64,000 nt of DNA from Aspidiotus rigidus (Eukaryota; Arthropoda; Insecta; Hemiptera; Diaspididae), in contig JAVHKY010000034.1 in NCBI GenBank assembly GCA_035079385.1, positions 434,001 through 498,000 of the forward strand. The letters are read 5' to 3'. Position numbers and translations under genes: made by a program. A model generated the notes under the pieces. The model searched no databases and was not told where the DNA came from. It saw only the letters and a program-made list of their open reading frames with translations. Positions 33,099 to 44,799 of this stretch are shown one piece after another. Numbering within the stretch: position 1 is the stretch's first letter; every line of letters starts with the position of its first letter.

Positions 33099-33999
33099 TG
33101 GTTCAAAAAGTGATTTTACCCGCTCAGAACTCAGGAAATGAGAATTTTGAGTGAACCAAAATCCAAAGAAGGTGTTTCTGAAAGTATTTTCAACGCCAAA
33201 TTCAATGCTGACAACTATTTTTGTCTAGTATATAAAAAATTCAGTCTCAATTTTTCAATTTTATCACAAAAAATAAGTACACATGGGAAAGATCTCGAAT
33301 AAATTCTTCTGTTTTTTTATTGTGATGAAAAAATAATAAAATATAAGATTTTGTGTTCAAAACAAGGCTATTTACAGATTTTTACAACACATCTCAGTAA
33401 AAGAAAAAGAAAAGTAATTTTATCTTAGACTACATAATGCCTTTCCATAGCAATTCTTAATATTCAGTTCACATTTAACCGAACTCATCAAGACGGATAC
33501 AGACGGACATGAAGTTTGGTATTTCAAAGTCAGAAGACTTAAACTTCATCAAAAAATCTTGATTTTGAATTGAAGCTTGTTGAAGCTCCCGATAAATTAT
33601 TCAAATCCATCCTAAATTACACTCGTTTCACGCGAAAAAAATAACAGGTATAATTCAACAATACTGTCTTGAAGAAAACATCTTCGACACTAATAATTCA
33701 AATAATAACAAAAAAAAATCAAATCACGTACTGGTCATGAGCAAATTGAAATAGAAACAGACAGCAAGGCGACAGTGAGCGCTTGTTTTCTCCACCCATA
33801 TTCTTCAGTCCCTCCCGCTCGGGGTAGGTCATGCAAAATGACGAGTGAGTTTTTTGACCTCTACTGACACCTACTGTATCACAGAATAATAGTCAGGGAT
33901 ATTTTGATGTACAAGTGACAATATTTTTGCAAAATTCTGCAAATGTTGGAATTTCGGGAATGTTGTAGTTTTGAGCGGGTAAAATCACTTTTTGAACCA
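33099..33999. mobile_element. 0.9-kb element with 32-bp terminal inverted repeats
   Basis: TGGTTCAAAAAGTGATTTTA continuing through CCCGCTCAGAAC at 33099-33130 is matched by the reverse complement of 33968-33999 with one difference. The interior has no long ORF, so the element is non-autonomous. The flanks show no convincing target duplication and the superfamily is undetermined. Confidence 0.72.
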
Positions 34000-35109
34000 C
34001 TATGCGACGCTCAGCTACTTGTGATGTTTGCAACCCGTAATTCCATCTGCGAGTTTAGTGCAACGCTACCTACATAAAATGGTTGCAAAAACGCGCGCGT
34101 TCTCACTTAGATTGCTCTGTTTCTGCGATAGTCCAAAATAATGTCGTAATAATTTTGGCGTGAGTTTTGAATGTATTATTCAAAATCCACAATTCAAAAA
34201 CACATAAAGTTACCACTTAGAGTTGTAAAATATTTATTAATAAAAAATAGCAAGCGCTTTTGGATAAAAATCAATCAGCGGGTAAAAGCTAAATAACTTG
34301 ATGAGTTTGTAAATTGTCAATTCATGTGTTGTAACATAAAATGTTTCCAAATATTAGCTTCAGATTTTCTTATTCTATCATCCCCAGCGGATAGACTGCT
34401 CTATTGTCCTGAAAATCTGTTTGCAACAACTTGTAAGGTTATTTTTCTTTCTTCCTAAGCCCAAGTGGCGCTAATGTTGCGCACAAAAACAAAAAAGATG
34501 ATATTGAAGGACAACAGGTACGTTGGGACATTTTATCAGCAGAGTAATTCAAATTCCTGAAAAGGGAGGGACAAGATTTGACATATCACAAATTTTGTCC
34601 TCGTAATTTTCCTATCAAATATCTTGGTTGGCAACGTGATTTTCCTAATTCCACTTCAAAAGAACAACTTGAGTACCCTACTTTTTTTACAATATACTAA
34701 TTGGGCTAGTTGATACTGATTGAGTAGAGTAAAAGAATATTATGATTTACAAACGTTCTTTAGATACAGAAGTTAAAAATGATCTTACTTGATACCAAAA
34801 AATCATCATCCGTTATCTTCCTCGTCTATAGCACCTCAGACACCATCACGAGAAGACAAACTCCCATAGCAAGTACAGAACAATTACTAGCAATACATTA
34901 ATAAGAAAAAAATATGTATATTATGATGAAAAACAATTTTACCCTACAAGACACAAATGGGCATACAAAAGTAATTTCAGTTCTCAAAAAAATTTATAAA
35001 ATGCTCTTACAGCAGGAATCACGACACAAAATTCTACAAAAAAAATTTTCTGGCGTAACCAAATGAATAAGGATTATGATTGTTGTTCAAAGTCTTTAAT
35101 GCGATATCT
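34000..35109. other. No gene recognised
   Basis: AT-rich sequence without a convincing coding frame. AGCGGGTAAAAG near 34278 echoes the terminal repeat of the preceding element. Confidence 0.4.
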
Positions 35110-35123
35110 ACTTGTTGATGGGT

Positions 35124-35288
35124 GCTGCTCAACCAGCTACAGACAAGGATGAAGCTCCACCTCCTCAGGGCAAGCCAAGAATCAGCCAAACGACAAACTT
35201 CCTTGACAAAAAGTTAATAGAGCTCTTTGAGCAGAACAACAAAATATTAAGCTTATTGCTAAAACTCTTGGAAAAACTTCTTCCATGA
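35124..35288 (+). pseudogene. LINE ORF1 C-terminal tail
   Basis: Starting at the truncation point the frame reads AAQPATDKDEAPPPQGKPRI and ends EQNNKILSLLLKLLEKLLP before TGA at 35286-35288. The leucine-rich end could be a short helix. The TGA overlaps the ORF2 start in an ATGA arrangement, suggesting termination-reinitiation. Confidence 0.7.
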
Positions 35289-36607
35289 TAAATAACACCC
35301 TACAAATATTAACATGGAACGCCAACGGACTGAGCCAGAGAGCTCAGCAACTTGAAATTTTCCTCAAGTCAAATTGTATAGATGTCGCCCTAATATCTGA
35401 AACTCACCTCACACTGCAAAGTCGAGTGAAGATCTTTGGATACTCTGTCTATCACACCAACCACCCCAATGGTCGAGCAAGAGGTGGGAGTGCAGTACTA
35501 ATCAGAAACAACATTAAACACTTCGAGCATGAACCTATAAATGAAGAATTTTTACAACTAACAGCTGTAACGGTTAACCACAAAAGCGCTAAATTGGTTT
35601 TGGCAGCGGTCTACTGCCCACCGAAGCACCGAATAGCAAAGCAGCAATACGTTGAAATCATCAATAAGCTGGGACCACGATTCATCATGGGAGGCGATTA
35701 TAACTGCAAGCACACGGCATGGGGAGCTAGACTAATCACTCCTAAGGGTAATGAACTATTGACTGCCATCAATATCAGCTCGTGCAACTTCCACTCTTCA
35801 GGCAAGCCTACCTATTGGCCATCTGACCCTGACAAGATTCCTGACCTCCTGGACTTCTTCATATCCAAAGGCATAACCACAGGCTACACCAACACTGAGA
35901 ATATAGAGGACCTGTCTTCTGATCATCTCCCAGTGATTCTCACAATAAGCTCAACTGTTATTAAGAAGACTCCCAAATTTAGACTAACAAATAAGTCCAC
36001 CGACTGGGAAGCATTCCGACAGAAGCTGGATGACCAAATAAACCTAAGAGTGCGGTTGAAAACAAGTAGTGAACTGGATCAACAGACTAGAAATCTCATC
36101 CAGTTGATACGTCAGACTGCCTCCAGTTGCACCACTCACCCAAAACCAAGGCCGACAGAATGTCAAATCTACCCAATTGAGATTCGTAAACTCGTTTCAG
36201 AACGAAGGAGAGCAAGAAGAATATGGCATAGAACTCGAAATCCAGCTGACAAAACAGCCTTCAACAGATTGAGCAACCAACTGAACAAATTAGTCAAGCG
36301 GCTAAAACAACGTAGCGTCGAAGACTTCCTAATCAACCTCGGACCAAACGAGGACAAAAACTACTCCTTGTGGAGAGCAACAAGAAGGTACAAACGGCCT
36401 ATTGTCCAGATCCCTCCACTCAAAAACGAACAGGGAGAACGGATACGCGATGAGAAGGGGAAAGCGGAATTGTTTGCTCGTCTTTTGGCAAATGTATTCC
36501 GGACAGAAGAAGAGACTAGTGACGCTGAAATCAACACCCATGTAAAACCTGAGCAGAACATCAGACTGGTAAGTCGGCAGAAGTCGAACGCGAAATTGCA
36601 AATATGA
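35285..36607 (+). pseudogene. LINE ORF2, apurinic-type endonuclease part
   Basis: The 440-codon frame begins with an exonuclease/endonuclease/phosphatase domain: ILTWNANGLSQ, ALISETHL, GRARGGSAVLIR, MGGDYNCKHTAWG and SSDHLPVILTI carry the conserved N, E, D-N and D-H positions for target-strand nicking. A basic linker toward the RT follows. The natural frame is lost shortly before 36600; the RT continues in another frame from 36604. Confidence 0.88.
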
Positions 36608-37938
36608 AACTTAAGAAGGCTCCAGGAAACGACGGGATGTCCACCGCTTTACTACGTGAACTGTCAAGAAAAGCTCTCGTCATGCTCACCTACCTGATCA
36701 ATGCGTCCTTCCGGCTGAAATACGTACCCAAATGCTACAAAGAAGCAGAAATAGTTATGATTAGAAAACCTGGAAAACCGGCAAACGAAGTGATATCTTA
36801 TCGACCTATATCACTGCTCACTGCAATCTCCAAACTGTTTGAAAAAGTACTATTAAAACGACTACTGCCCCTGCTTGAGATTCCGGACTTCCAGTTTGGG
36901 TTCAGGGCTGGCCACTCAGCAGTAGATCAGGTGCACAGAGTGACTGCGATAATAGAAAAGGCGCTTGAAGAGAAAAAATGCTGCTCAATAGTCTACCTAG
37001 ACGTATCGCAGGCATTCTACAAGGTATGGCACAGAGGATTGGCATTCAAGTTGAGTCGGTTACTTCCTAGCAATTACTGTCAACTGATTGATTCCTATTT
37101 GGCTGATAGAAAGTTTCGGACGGTATTTAATGAAGCGCTCTCCCAATATTACCCCATAAGAGCCGGAGTACCCCAAGGCAGTGTACTCGGCCCGTTGCTC
37201 TATTTGGTCTACACAGCTGATCTACCAACCACTCCAGAAACAACAACAGCGGTATTTGCAGACGACACTGCAATTATAGCGGTAGCTGACTCACAGGCTG
37301 AAGCAGCTAATAAGGCCCAACAAGCGCTTGACCAGATAGAAAGATGGACCGCTGACTGGAAAATAAAAATAAATGAACAAAAAACAGAGCACGTGACTTA
37401 TGCTCTCAGACCTCTACAGTCCCATTACTGTGTATACATAAACGGGAATCAGATTCAACAGAGGACGTCAGCCAAATACCTGGGATTACACCTGGACACT
37501 CGTTTGACCTGGAAAACCCACCTATAGCAGAAAGCCAAGCAAATCAAATTAATGCTGAAGGAAATTCAATGGATTCTAGGCAGGCACTCGAAGCTTAGCT
37601 TGGCCAATAAAAGGTTGGTTTACCTATCCATTATACGACCAATATGGACGTACGGGATTCAACTTTGGGGCTGCAGTAAACCATCCAACCAACTCATATT
37701 TCAGTGCGTCCAAAACAAATGCCTACGTCAAATTGTTAATGCCCATAGATTCACTACAAACGATGATATCCACCGTGATTTGGGAATTCAGACGGTCAGC
37801 GAAGTCATTCTGAAACAGGCGACTCGACACGAAAAGAGGCTACTAAAACACCCCAACATTGAAGCCATCCAGCTGCTGGATAATACCCAAGAAATTCGTA
37901 GGCTAAAACGCGTCAAACCCAGTGACTTGGTCACATAA
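36604..37938 (+). pseudogene. LINE ORF2, reverse transcriptase and C-terminal part with one stop codon
   Basis: The first frame (36604-37527) reads KKAPGNDGMS, YRPISLLTAISKLFEKVLLK, FQFGFRAGHSAVDQVHR, SIVYLDVSQAF, AGVPQGSVLGPLLYLVYTAD and FADDTAII (37252-37275), the full set of Jockey-type RT motifs. An in-frame TAG (37525-37527) interrupts it after TWKTHL, and the same frame continues to 37938 with IWTYGIQLWGCSKPSN and the post-RT domain. The usual aspartate in AFDKVWH is tyrosine. Confidence 0.88.
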
Positions 37939-38126
37939 ATTTAAATGCTCGTATTAATATTATGAATAAATGTACCTATCTCCATGAGGAAAAGACAATG
38001 GTCTTATGTTATCCTCACCCATGTTAATGTATATAGTACCAACAATTGTACTTATTTATCCTGTGATAAGATTGTACAAAATAAATTAATTATAAAAAAG
38101 AAACAAGAAAAAACTTGTTGATGGGT

Positions 38127-38978
38127 TGATGGTTGGGTGCGACTGGCTCCGGGGTTGGTGTTGCATTTGTGCAACTTAACATTGGTTGATGTGAATGTAG
38201 GGCTAAAGTAAATGAAACTAAATTAGTAAATCAGAGGGGTTCGAGGGGGCTATGTAGCCAAGGAGGGTGGATTTGTACGGAGGATCAATCGTGGCGGGGG
38301 GGGGGGAGAAGACTCGCAAAATTGACGTTTTCCAAAGCGAGAAAACTGATTCTACGTCTTAATTATCAATGATGGGAACGAAGATTGCTTCATTGAGCGC
38401 ACGATTTTCTGCGTGAGTAACGTGCAGGCGCTCGTACGAGTATCACGTGAATCATAGTGTGATCAGGATGACCGTCATGAATTTCCCCTTTCAAACATCT
38501 GTATTATTGATCATGAGAATGACTCTCACAAAAGTGAGTAGATCGCTGTAACCATGAGATCTAATCAAGTAAAAATATTATGTATCAAGAATTCTTTGTA
38601 CCATGTAAAATTACAACTCTGACAACCTTTGTGTTTTGTGAATTATGTGTTCTAATAGGAAAGTATGTGCAACATTACTATACACTTCTTTCTATACTAT
38701 CGAACAAACCATATCAGAGTTATAGGAGTAGGGAATTTTTTTAAAAATTGGGTATATCTGGAGAACTACTGATCCGATCGTCAAAAAAAATGCAGGTGCA
38801 CAACTTCAGATTGGCTATGTATATCTTGGGGTTTGTAATGATACAATACAGTATTCCAAAAGTGTCAGTATCAAGTAATTTTCACGCATTGAAACGCAAT
38901 TTTTAAAAAACCCAGAGGAGATAGCGAAAACCGGCAAACGACATCGTGATGTTCAGCGTGAAAAATACTTCTGAAAAC
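38127..38978. other. No gene recognised
   Basis: Contains a G run near 38295-38307; otherwise ordinary AT-rich DNA. Confidence 0.4.
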
Positions 38979-38987
38979 ACTTTTGCT

Positions 38988-39288
38988 GGAGCCCAATAAT
39001 AAGGAGTGAGGACATGGATCGCCATATTTAGTCGTTACGTCTCATTTATCCTTGCAGTTCCCTAATAGGGTGAGAAATTAATACAATCGGTGGAACTATT
39101 TTGTATCATTAAAAAGCACTATGTTTTGCATTTTACTTTGGCGCTGATAACTGTATTCTAAAACAAATTCTACATTTCAAAATGTGGTAAACTGTTATCA
39201 GTCATTTAAATAGGGAAGTCTGAAGATGAATAATGACGTAACGGCTAAATATGGCGGCCTATGTCCTCACTCATTATTATGGGGCTCT
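38988..39288. mobile_element. MULE-type MITE with 9-bp target duplication
   Basis: The flanks both read ACTTTTGCT (38979-38987, 39289-39297). The termini are inverted copies of roughly 75 bp, starting GGAGCCCAATAATAAGGAGT on the left and AGAGCCCCATAATAATGAGT in reverse complement on the right. Long inverted ends with a 9-bp duplication fit Mutator-like elements. There is no transposase. Confidence 0.72.
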
Positions 39289-39417
39289 ACTTTTGCTAGT
39301 TCATATTGTTATATGCTCAAAAAGATGGTGGGAAATATACTGAACGAATGAAATACTCAAAATAGTAAAACGAGGAGTAAACTAAACAAAGCCACAGAAA
39401 TACGATTACACACTGGA

Positions 39418-39444
39418 GCGCTTTCGATTAATAAACCATTGTCA
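39418..39444 (-). ncRNA. Hammerhead-like motif in the left arm
   Basis: On the minus strand TGACAATGG, a short stem and CGAAAGCGC lie downstream of the endonuclease frame, identical to 41102-41128 in the right arm. Confidence 0.4.
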
Positions 39445-39504
39445 ACAGTGACATGAAAGCAACTGAAACCAATTACCGCTAGGAAGGAGAACATACCGAC
39501 GAGA

Positions 39505-39993
39505 TCATGACTGAACCAGCGAGTCATCACGATGTGAATCATACTCATAAACTAATTCAATCAATCCCTCATCAGGTATGTGCCTGTTTAGCACATTTAG
39601 GCTGTCGTTATTAAGGTGCCGAATAATTTCAATGTGCTCAAGCGCCGTTCGTTTGAAGTATGAGTTCTCTCTGTGGAGGAGGGTCTCGGACCCCTCTTTA
39701 TAGCAGTGACCACTGGTAATGAGATGGTCCGCAAAAGCCGACTCCCCCAATTTCTTTTTCTCCCAAGCTTTCTTATGCTCGTCAATTCTAATTTTAAGTT
39801 GACGGCCAGTCTCGCCTATGTATATCCCTTTACAATCATTACAATTCACCTTGTAGACACCACTTTTTTCGAGCAATGGGATAGGGTCCTTCAATTTGAC
39901 AAAAAGACTTTTTACAGTATTAAGGTTATAATAAGCTGGTCGGAACCCAAACGGGCGGAGTACGCTACCTAATTTAGAAGAAAACTTCCCCAA
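39505..39993 (-). pseudogene. PLE GIY-YIG endonuclease domain, inverted arm
   Basis: The 162-codon frame has KFSSKLGSVLRPFGFRPAYY and the GIY-YIG core SGVYKVNCNDCKGIYIGETG followed by RQLKIR. It differs from the right arm at two residues (H for Y twice) and ends at the arm border, so it lacks the RT. It is a by-product of the inverted duplication, not a separate gene. Confidence 0.85.
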
Positions 39994-40000
39994 GAAGGGG

Positions 40001-41042
40001 AGGTATTTATGTCAAAATTTGAGCTAGATCTTTTTTCCTCTGCCCATGTGCTTTTGGGTCATATACACTATTGGCGCAGGTACGTCGATGATGTTTTGTG
40101 TGCGTGGACCGGTCCCAGAGATCTCCTTTTGGAGTTTCTTAAGTATATCAATAATCAGTATCCTTCCATCAAATTCACATTGGAAGTGGGCGGTTCATCT
40201 ATTAATTTTTGGACCTCACGATCTCCAATAGAGACGGTGTCCATGAATTCGCCATCTATAGGAAAGTTACATCGACCGATACTACTGTCCACGGCAGATC
40301 ATTCTGCCCTGTCGCCCATAAATCCGCTGCATTCAATAGCTTTGTCCACCGGTTGACCAGTATTCCGCTTGGTCAGACCGCCTTTCAAAGGGAGCTATCG
40401 ACTATAAAGCATTTGGCCAGAGTGAATGAGGTGAGCATAGACATTGACCTCATGGTCCGGAGGAAGTTGACTCGGAAATGCCTGGACTCCACTACCTCCC
40501 TCCCCCGCAATCCGACATTGGAGAGTAGGAAGCGTTGGATAAGGCTCCCCTTCTTGGGGAAGTTTTCTTCTAAATTAGGTAGCGTACTCCGCCCGTTTGG
40601 GTTCCGACCAGCTTATTATAACCTTAATACTGTAAAAAGTCTTTTTGTCAAATTGAAGGACCCTATCCCATTGCTCGAAAAAAGTGGTGTCTACAAGGTG
40701 AATTGTAATGATTGTAAAGGGATATACATAGGCGAGACTGGCCGTCAACTTAAAATTAGAATTGACGAGCATAAGAAAGCTTGGGAGAAAAAGAAATTGG
40801 GGGAGTCGGCTTTTGCGGACCATCTCATTACCAGTGGTCACTGCTATAAAGAGGGGTCCGAGACCCTCCTCTACAGAGAGAACTCGTACTTCAAACGAAC
40901 GGCGCTTGAGCACATTGAAATTATTCGGCACCTTAATAACGACAGCCTAAATGTGCTAAACAGGTACATACCTGATGAGGGATTGATTGAATTAGTTTAT
41001 GAGTATGATTCACATCGTGATGACTCGCTGGTTCAGTCATGA
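40001..41042 (+). pseudogene. PLE reverse transcriptase (partial) plus GIY-YIG endonuclease
   Basis: The unit starts abruptly at EVFMSKFELDLFSS, then has the catalytic RRYVDDVLCAW (YVDD), a one-base deletion in a T run near 40205-40210, and continues in the 40209-41042 frame: DLTISNRDGVHEFAIYRK, HKSAAFNSFVHRL, KRWIRLPFLGKFSSKLGSVL and the GIY-YIG domain SGVYKVNCNDCKGIYIGETG, ending DDSLVQS. RT motifs before the YVDD are missing because of the 5' truncation, so the copy cannot be autonomous. The endonuclease part itself is uninterrupted. Confidence 0.85.
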
Positions 41043-41101
41043 TCTCGTCGGATGTTCTGCTTCCTAGCGGTAATTGGTTTCAGTTGCTTTCATGTCACTG
41101 T

Positions 41102-41128
41102 TGACAATGGTTTATTAATCGAAAGCGC
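41102..41128 (+). ncRNA. Hammerhead-like motif in the PLE 3' region
   Basis: TGACAATGG, a short AT-rich stem (GGTT...AATC) and CGAAAGCGC follow the endonuclease stop by about 60 bases. Hammerhead ribozymes have been described in PLE terminal repeats; here the first core box departs from CUGANGA. Confidence 0.4.
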
Positions 41129-41257
41129 TCCAGTGTGTAATCGTATTTCTGTGGCTTTGTTTAGTTTACTCCTCGTTTTACTATTTTGAGTATTTCATTC
41201 GTTCAGTATGCTTGGCCATAACTTGCAGGACCGTATAAAATCTGTGGGAAATATACT

Positions 41258-42960
41258 TCTTGTATTATTCTCTCTTGCCCTATAACAGAACAGGTGAGAA
41301 TGTGTCGACTCTGCCTCTGCTCTCTCTAAATGTGATCCTGCAATTTTTAAAGCTGGTAAATTCGACGCCCAGAAAAACAGTTGTCAAAGAGATGAATATG
41401 TTGTATAAAAAGTAAGTAGGACAGGCGTTTTCCGGCAATTGGCCGACATAGAGAGGAGAGAAAAAAAAAAAAAGTTGACCGAGAAAACTTTTATTCGCTA
41501 CAAAGCGCACTGTGATCCATCTTTCTATTGACAAGGCACTAGACTAACTCTCTCGCACTAGCAATCGACATAGTTCCATACTTTTTTTTGTCGATACGGT
41601 TCCACAAACACTTACGGATTGACGCATCCCTTGACACCGCGTAAAGGTCCAGACAGAAGAGAATAATAGAAAAGGAAATTTACATAATACAAGAGGAATC
41701 GAGAACGTTTTACCATCGTTGGGAATCGCGAAGAAAATTTTTCAATCGCCTTTTCCTCGTCAATCGTCATTCTCGCCTCGAATTCGGTCGCTGATTCACG
41801 CCGTTCAAGCTGCACGAAATTCTTCCCTTTTGTAAACAAATTGAATTGAGAAAGCTATGGCGAGAAATTCGCTGAAATAGTCGACAGAAAAGAGAGTGGG
41901 AGGAGGAAAAAAAAAGAGTACCAGAAGTTGAGTGTTTATCGCAAAACGGAAGGGAGCCATTGAATCCTTCTTGAATTAAAATCGCGTCATTTCGTCGAGG
42001 TCCTAGAATTCGTATACACGTAAAAGAAGACGTACTCGCGTAAGACTCTTCGTAATCCTCGGTGATTACGAAAAGAGAATAATATACGTAGCGCGCAAAA
42101 GCCGACCTGTACAAACAGCACGATACGACAAGGTGCTTACGTTTCTGCCATTCAGTTTAACATATAAAAGGTGCCTCGGTCGGATCACGTTTCCTCGGTT
42201 CAAATATTGTTCTCTTCGACGAAAAGTTCGTTTTCTATCATGTACGAAATAACATAAAATTTTATACGCCGCCACCTTCCGATTGAACATTCAGGTATTT
42301 ATCTGACTTATCAATTCGATTAAATTGATCTGTAGATATTCGCGCAGTTTCATTCTTCAAATTTTTCTATCCGGCTTATTGAGGGTATAATTACGTCTAT
42401 AAGGACGTGAGTAAATGGATTAGTGGTATTTTGGAGATATGGGAACAGCTTGTGGTTGAACTCAATTGAAGACACCAATGGAGAGAGAGTGGGAATTTAC
42501 GTAGGTTGCAGAGTAATCTCAACAATTATGTTGGAATTTCTCCTCAATATTCGTCAGAAAAATTTCACCCTATCTTATGTAGCATTCAAATAGAAAAAGT
42601 ACGATCCGCCTTTGCCGACGTCAGTCATAAGTGAACCTCCGTGTATAAGAAAATAAACGAGTTGTTTATCCAATAATTTATGAAGATGGTTTTTTCGTAC
42701 CAGAACTTTCTTTCCCTCAAACATACGTCTACTCAGAATGTGCTCAAAATTTTTCAGCATCTAGGGTTTAAAAAGGGAACGAGCTTTACGGATAAGAATT
42801 GCAGACAGAATTTAATCCAGGGAACGACTGTTGATCCACAAAAGAGAAGAAGTAGTGGACATTGCTTCTTCTCCTCAATCTCCGCTATTTTCAATCATCT
42901 GTCCCTGAATTATTTCTCTTTTTTTCTATGAAGTTGAAATTTTTGAGTCTTGAAAGTCCC
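41258..42960. other. No gene recognised
   Basis: Mixed-composition sequence. ORFs of 60-115 codons occur on both strands (for example 41767-42114 minus) without family resemblance. Confidence 0.4.
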
Positions 42961-43620
42961 CTTTTCCTAGCATAAATTTTCTCGTAAGTTTCTCCTCTAT
43001 AAATCACCTCCAGATGACGTCACATCCTTTCCTCGTCTTCTGAAATTACAAATGATATTCGATCATGCTGGTGTTAAGTCCAAGTCTCTCATCTATCCGC
43101 TTCTAATCACATAAGTACTGTGATGACGTCACAATCCTTCAACTTGTACCAACCAAACTTCAACCTAGACTTCATAGTAAACAAGAGGGTTGTGAGTTTT
43201 AGCTCAAAATCCTCCCCTGGCACTAGCTGTTGTCGGTTGAAACCTAGCTTTCACGCCCAGATAAGATTCTTTGTGCAAGACTTCATAGTTTTAGCTTAGC
43301 TTGAAGGTCTGGAGCTTCGTCTTTTGATTCAACAGAGCTGTTGAATTGAGGTCGATAGAAAAACCTCAAAAAGTCATGTCGAAAACGACTTCAGATATGT
43401 CGATTTGAGGTCGATTTAAAGTCAACCAACATGCGATTTCAGAGTTTTATTCAAATCGATTGTTAATCGACCGAAGAAAGCAATCGATTTCCGTTCAATT
43501 TTAAATCGACCAAAGTACTGCACGAGAGAACTAGAAATCAACCCGAAGTCGGCCCAACAGAGCAACCGCCTTCAGGTCGATGAAAAAATTTGAAAAAATC
43601 GTTTCAAAATCCATACCAGA
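42960..43620 (-). repeat. Degenerate TCGA-rich composite repeat, minus orientation
   Basis: The reverse complement contains TTTCAACCGACAACAGCTAG, the CTCTTG...GAAGTCTAGGTT block, TGACGTCA-containing segments and repeated TCGATTT...AAGTCGA modules, in the same order as 46200-47370 on the plus strand. Confidence 0.65.
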
Positions 43621-43829
43621 TAGACGTTGTCTCCGGGTCTGAAAATTGTCCATCGAGCGGCACCGTATTCGACCGCAAGGAAGGAGGAAGTCTAATAGTG
43701 TTCTATTGTTGAGAAAACTTTGTAAAGTAGAAGGGAGGTTACCTCGAACACCAATCATGAAATTTTTCAGCCATGGAGTATCTCCACACTTGCTTGAAGG
43801 TCAAAAAGTATACAGTGCAGAGATGATTT

Positions 43830-44790
43830 AGTTCGTGAAGATTTGTTTATTTTGGTTTGGAGGTCAGAGAAGGCCTGAGTGGTGCTTTTTTGGATTCCGC
43901 CTAGATATCCTAGGATCCACTCATGAGCTGGCTATTTTTGTAGGCCCTTTGTACATGAATTTTGTTTTCTATGCGATCGATATGAAAAATACAATTCGAA
44001 TAAATATAATTGTGTAGGTATTTGTACAGAAAAAATCTGAATTTTCAACTCGTCTTCCTTACATTTCACCACTTCATTCTTATTCTCAGCTCTTCCAGTT
44101 TCAATATAGGATGGTTTTAGAACGAAACACTCTTCTTCTTTTGTATTCTGCTTTCCCCCCCCTCCCCCCCCTCGGAAGGTATAATTTACAAGATTAGAAA
44201 ATAGTAAACCCTCAATTTTATTCCAATAGCGGTACAAAAATCGAAATGAACGATCGTATTAAACGCTTTTTCCTTTTCGTCACGTACTCGAAAATTTCAT
44301 TTTCAATTATTCGAAGGACGTCCCGTTGGAAGAAAGAAAGCAGACGTTCCACCACTTGAACAGCACTTGTTGTCGAATTTCAATCGAATGAAAACGTTTC
44401 GATTTTTCCGGTTGCTGCATCGACAACCACCTTATTTCAATAAGTTAATCATTATATATCCACACGTACACGTTCCAAGTTTGTATTCAAACCATTGTTT
44501 TCTCACCCCGTGCAATTTGGATTCTTGACTTAATGCGTATTATTAAGAAGGCGAGACCAACAACACGGTAATTGCTTGCGATGGAGGGTATCTTCTGAAG
44601 GTGACTTTCTCACAACAATTGTCGAAAAAAAAAAACACGAAGATTTAGAATTCATGTTTGCTGAGTATCGCAACTCGAGTGGAAAGTGAAAATTTATAAG
44701 AGCAGAGGTTGAAATGAGATGAGATAACAGAAGATTTAGCTTGTAACCTGATACAGCTCTTGGGCTCCTCTGACACGTAGTTATGAGTGA
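43830..44790. other. No gene recognised
   Basis: Includes a C-rich run near 44154-44172 and AT-rich DNA. ORFs of 60-101 codons are not recognisable. Confidence 0.35.
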
Positions 44791-44799
44791 CGTCATGTA

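Larger units (their letters stand above)
35124..38112 (+). mobile_element. 5'-truncated Jockey-like LINE with 14-bp target duplications
   Basis: ACTTGTTGATGGGT flanks the element on both sides (35110-35123 and 38113-38126). The copy contains the last 54 codons of ORF1, ORF2 in three pieces and an A-rich 3' tail with AATAAA-like motifs (about 38080-38112). The 5' truncation inside ORF1 is typical of incomplete target-primed reverse transcription. One frame disruption and one stop codon make ORF2 non-functional. Confidence 0.9.
39342..41243. mobile_element. Penelope-like insertion with inverted arms and 14-bp target duplication
   Basis: GTGGGAAATATACT flanks the structure (39328-39341 and 41244-41257). 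The left arm (39342-40000) is an inverted, nearly identical copy of the 3' part of the right unit (40547-about 41204). From 40001 a 5'-truncated plus-strand PLE starts in the RT domain. After the right arm a further 34-39 bases (to 41243) are absent from the left arm. This matches the inverted-LTR layout I recall for Drosophila Penelope, including its roughly 34-bp extension. Confidence 0.82.
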
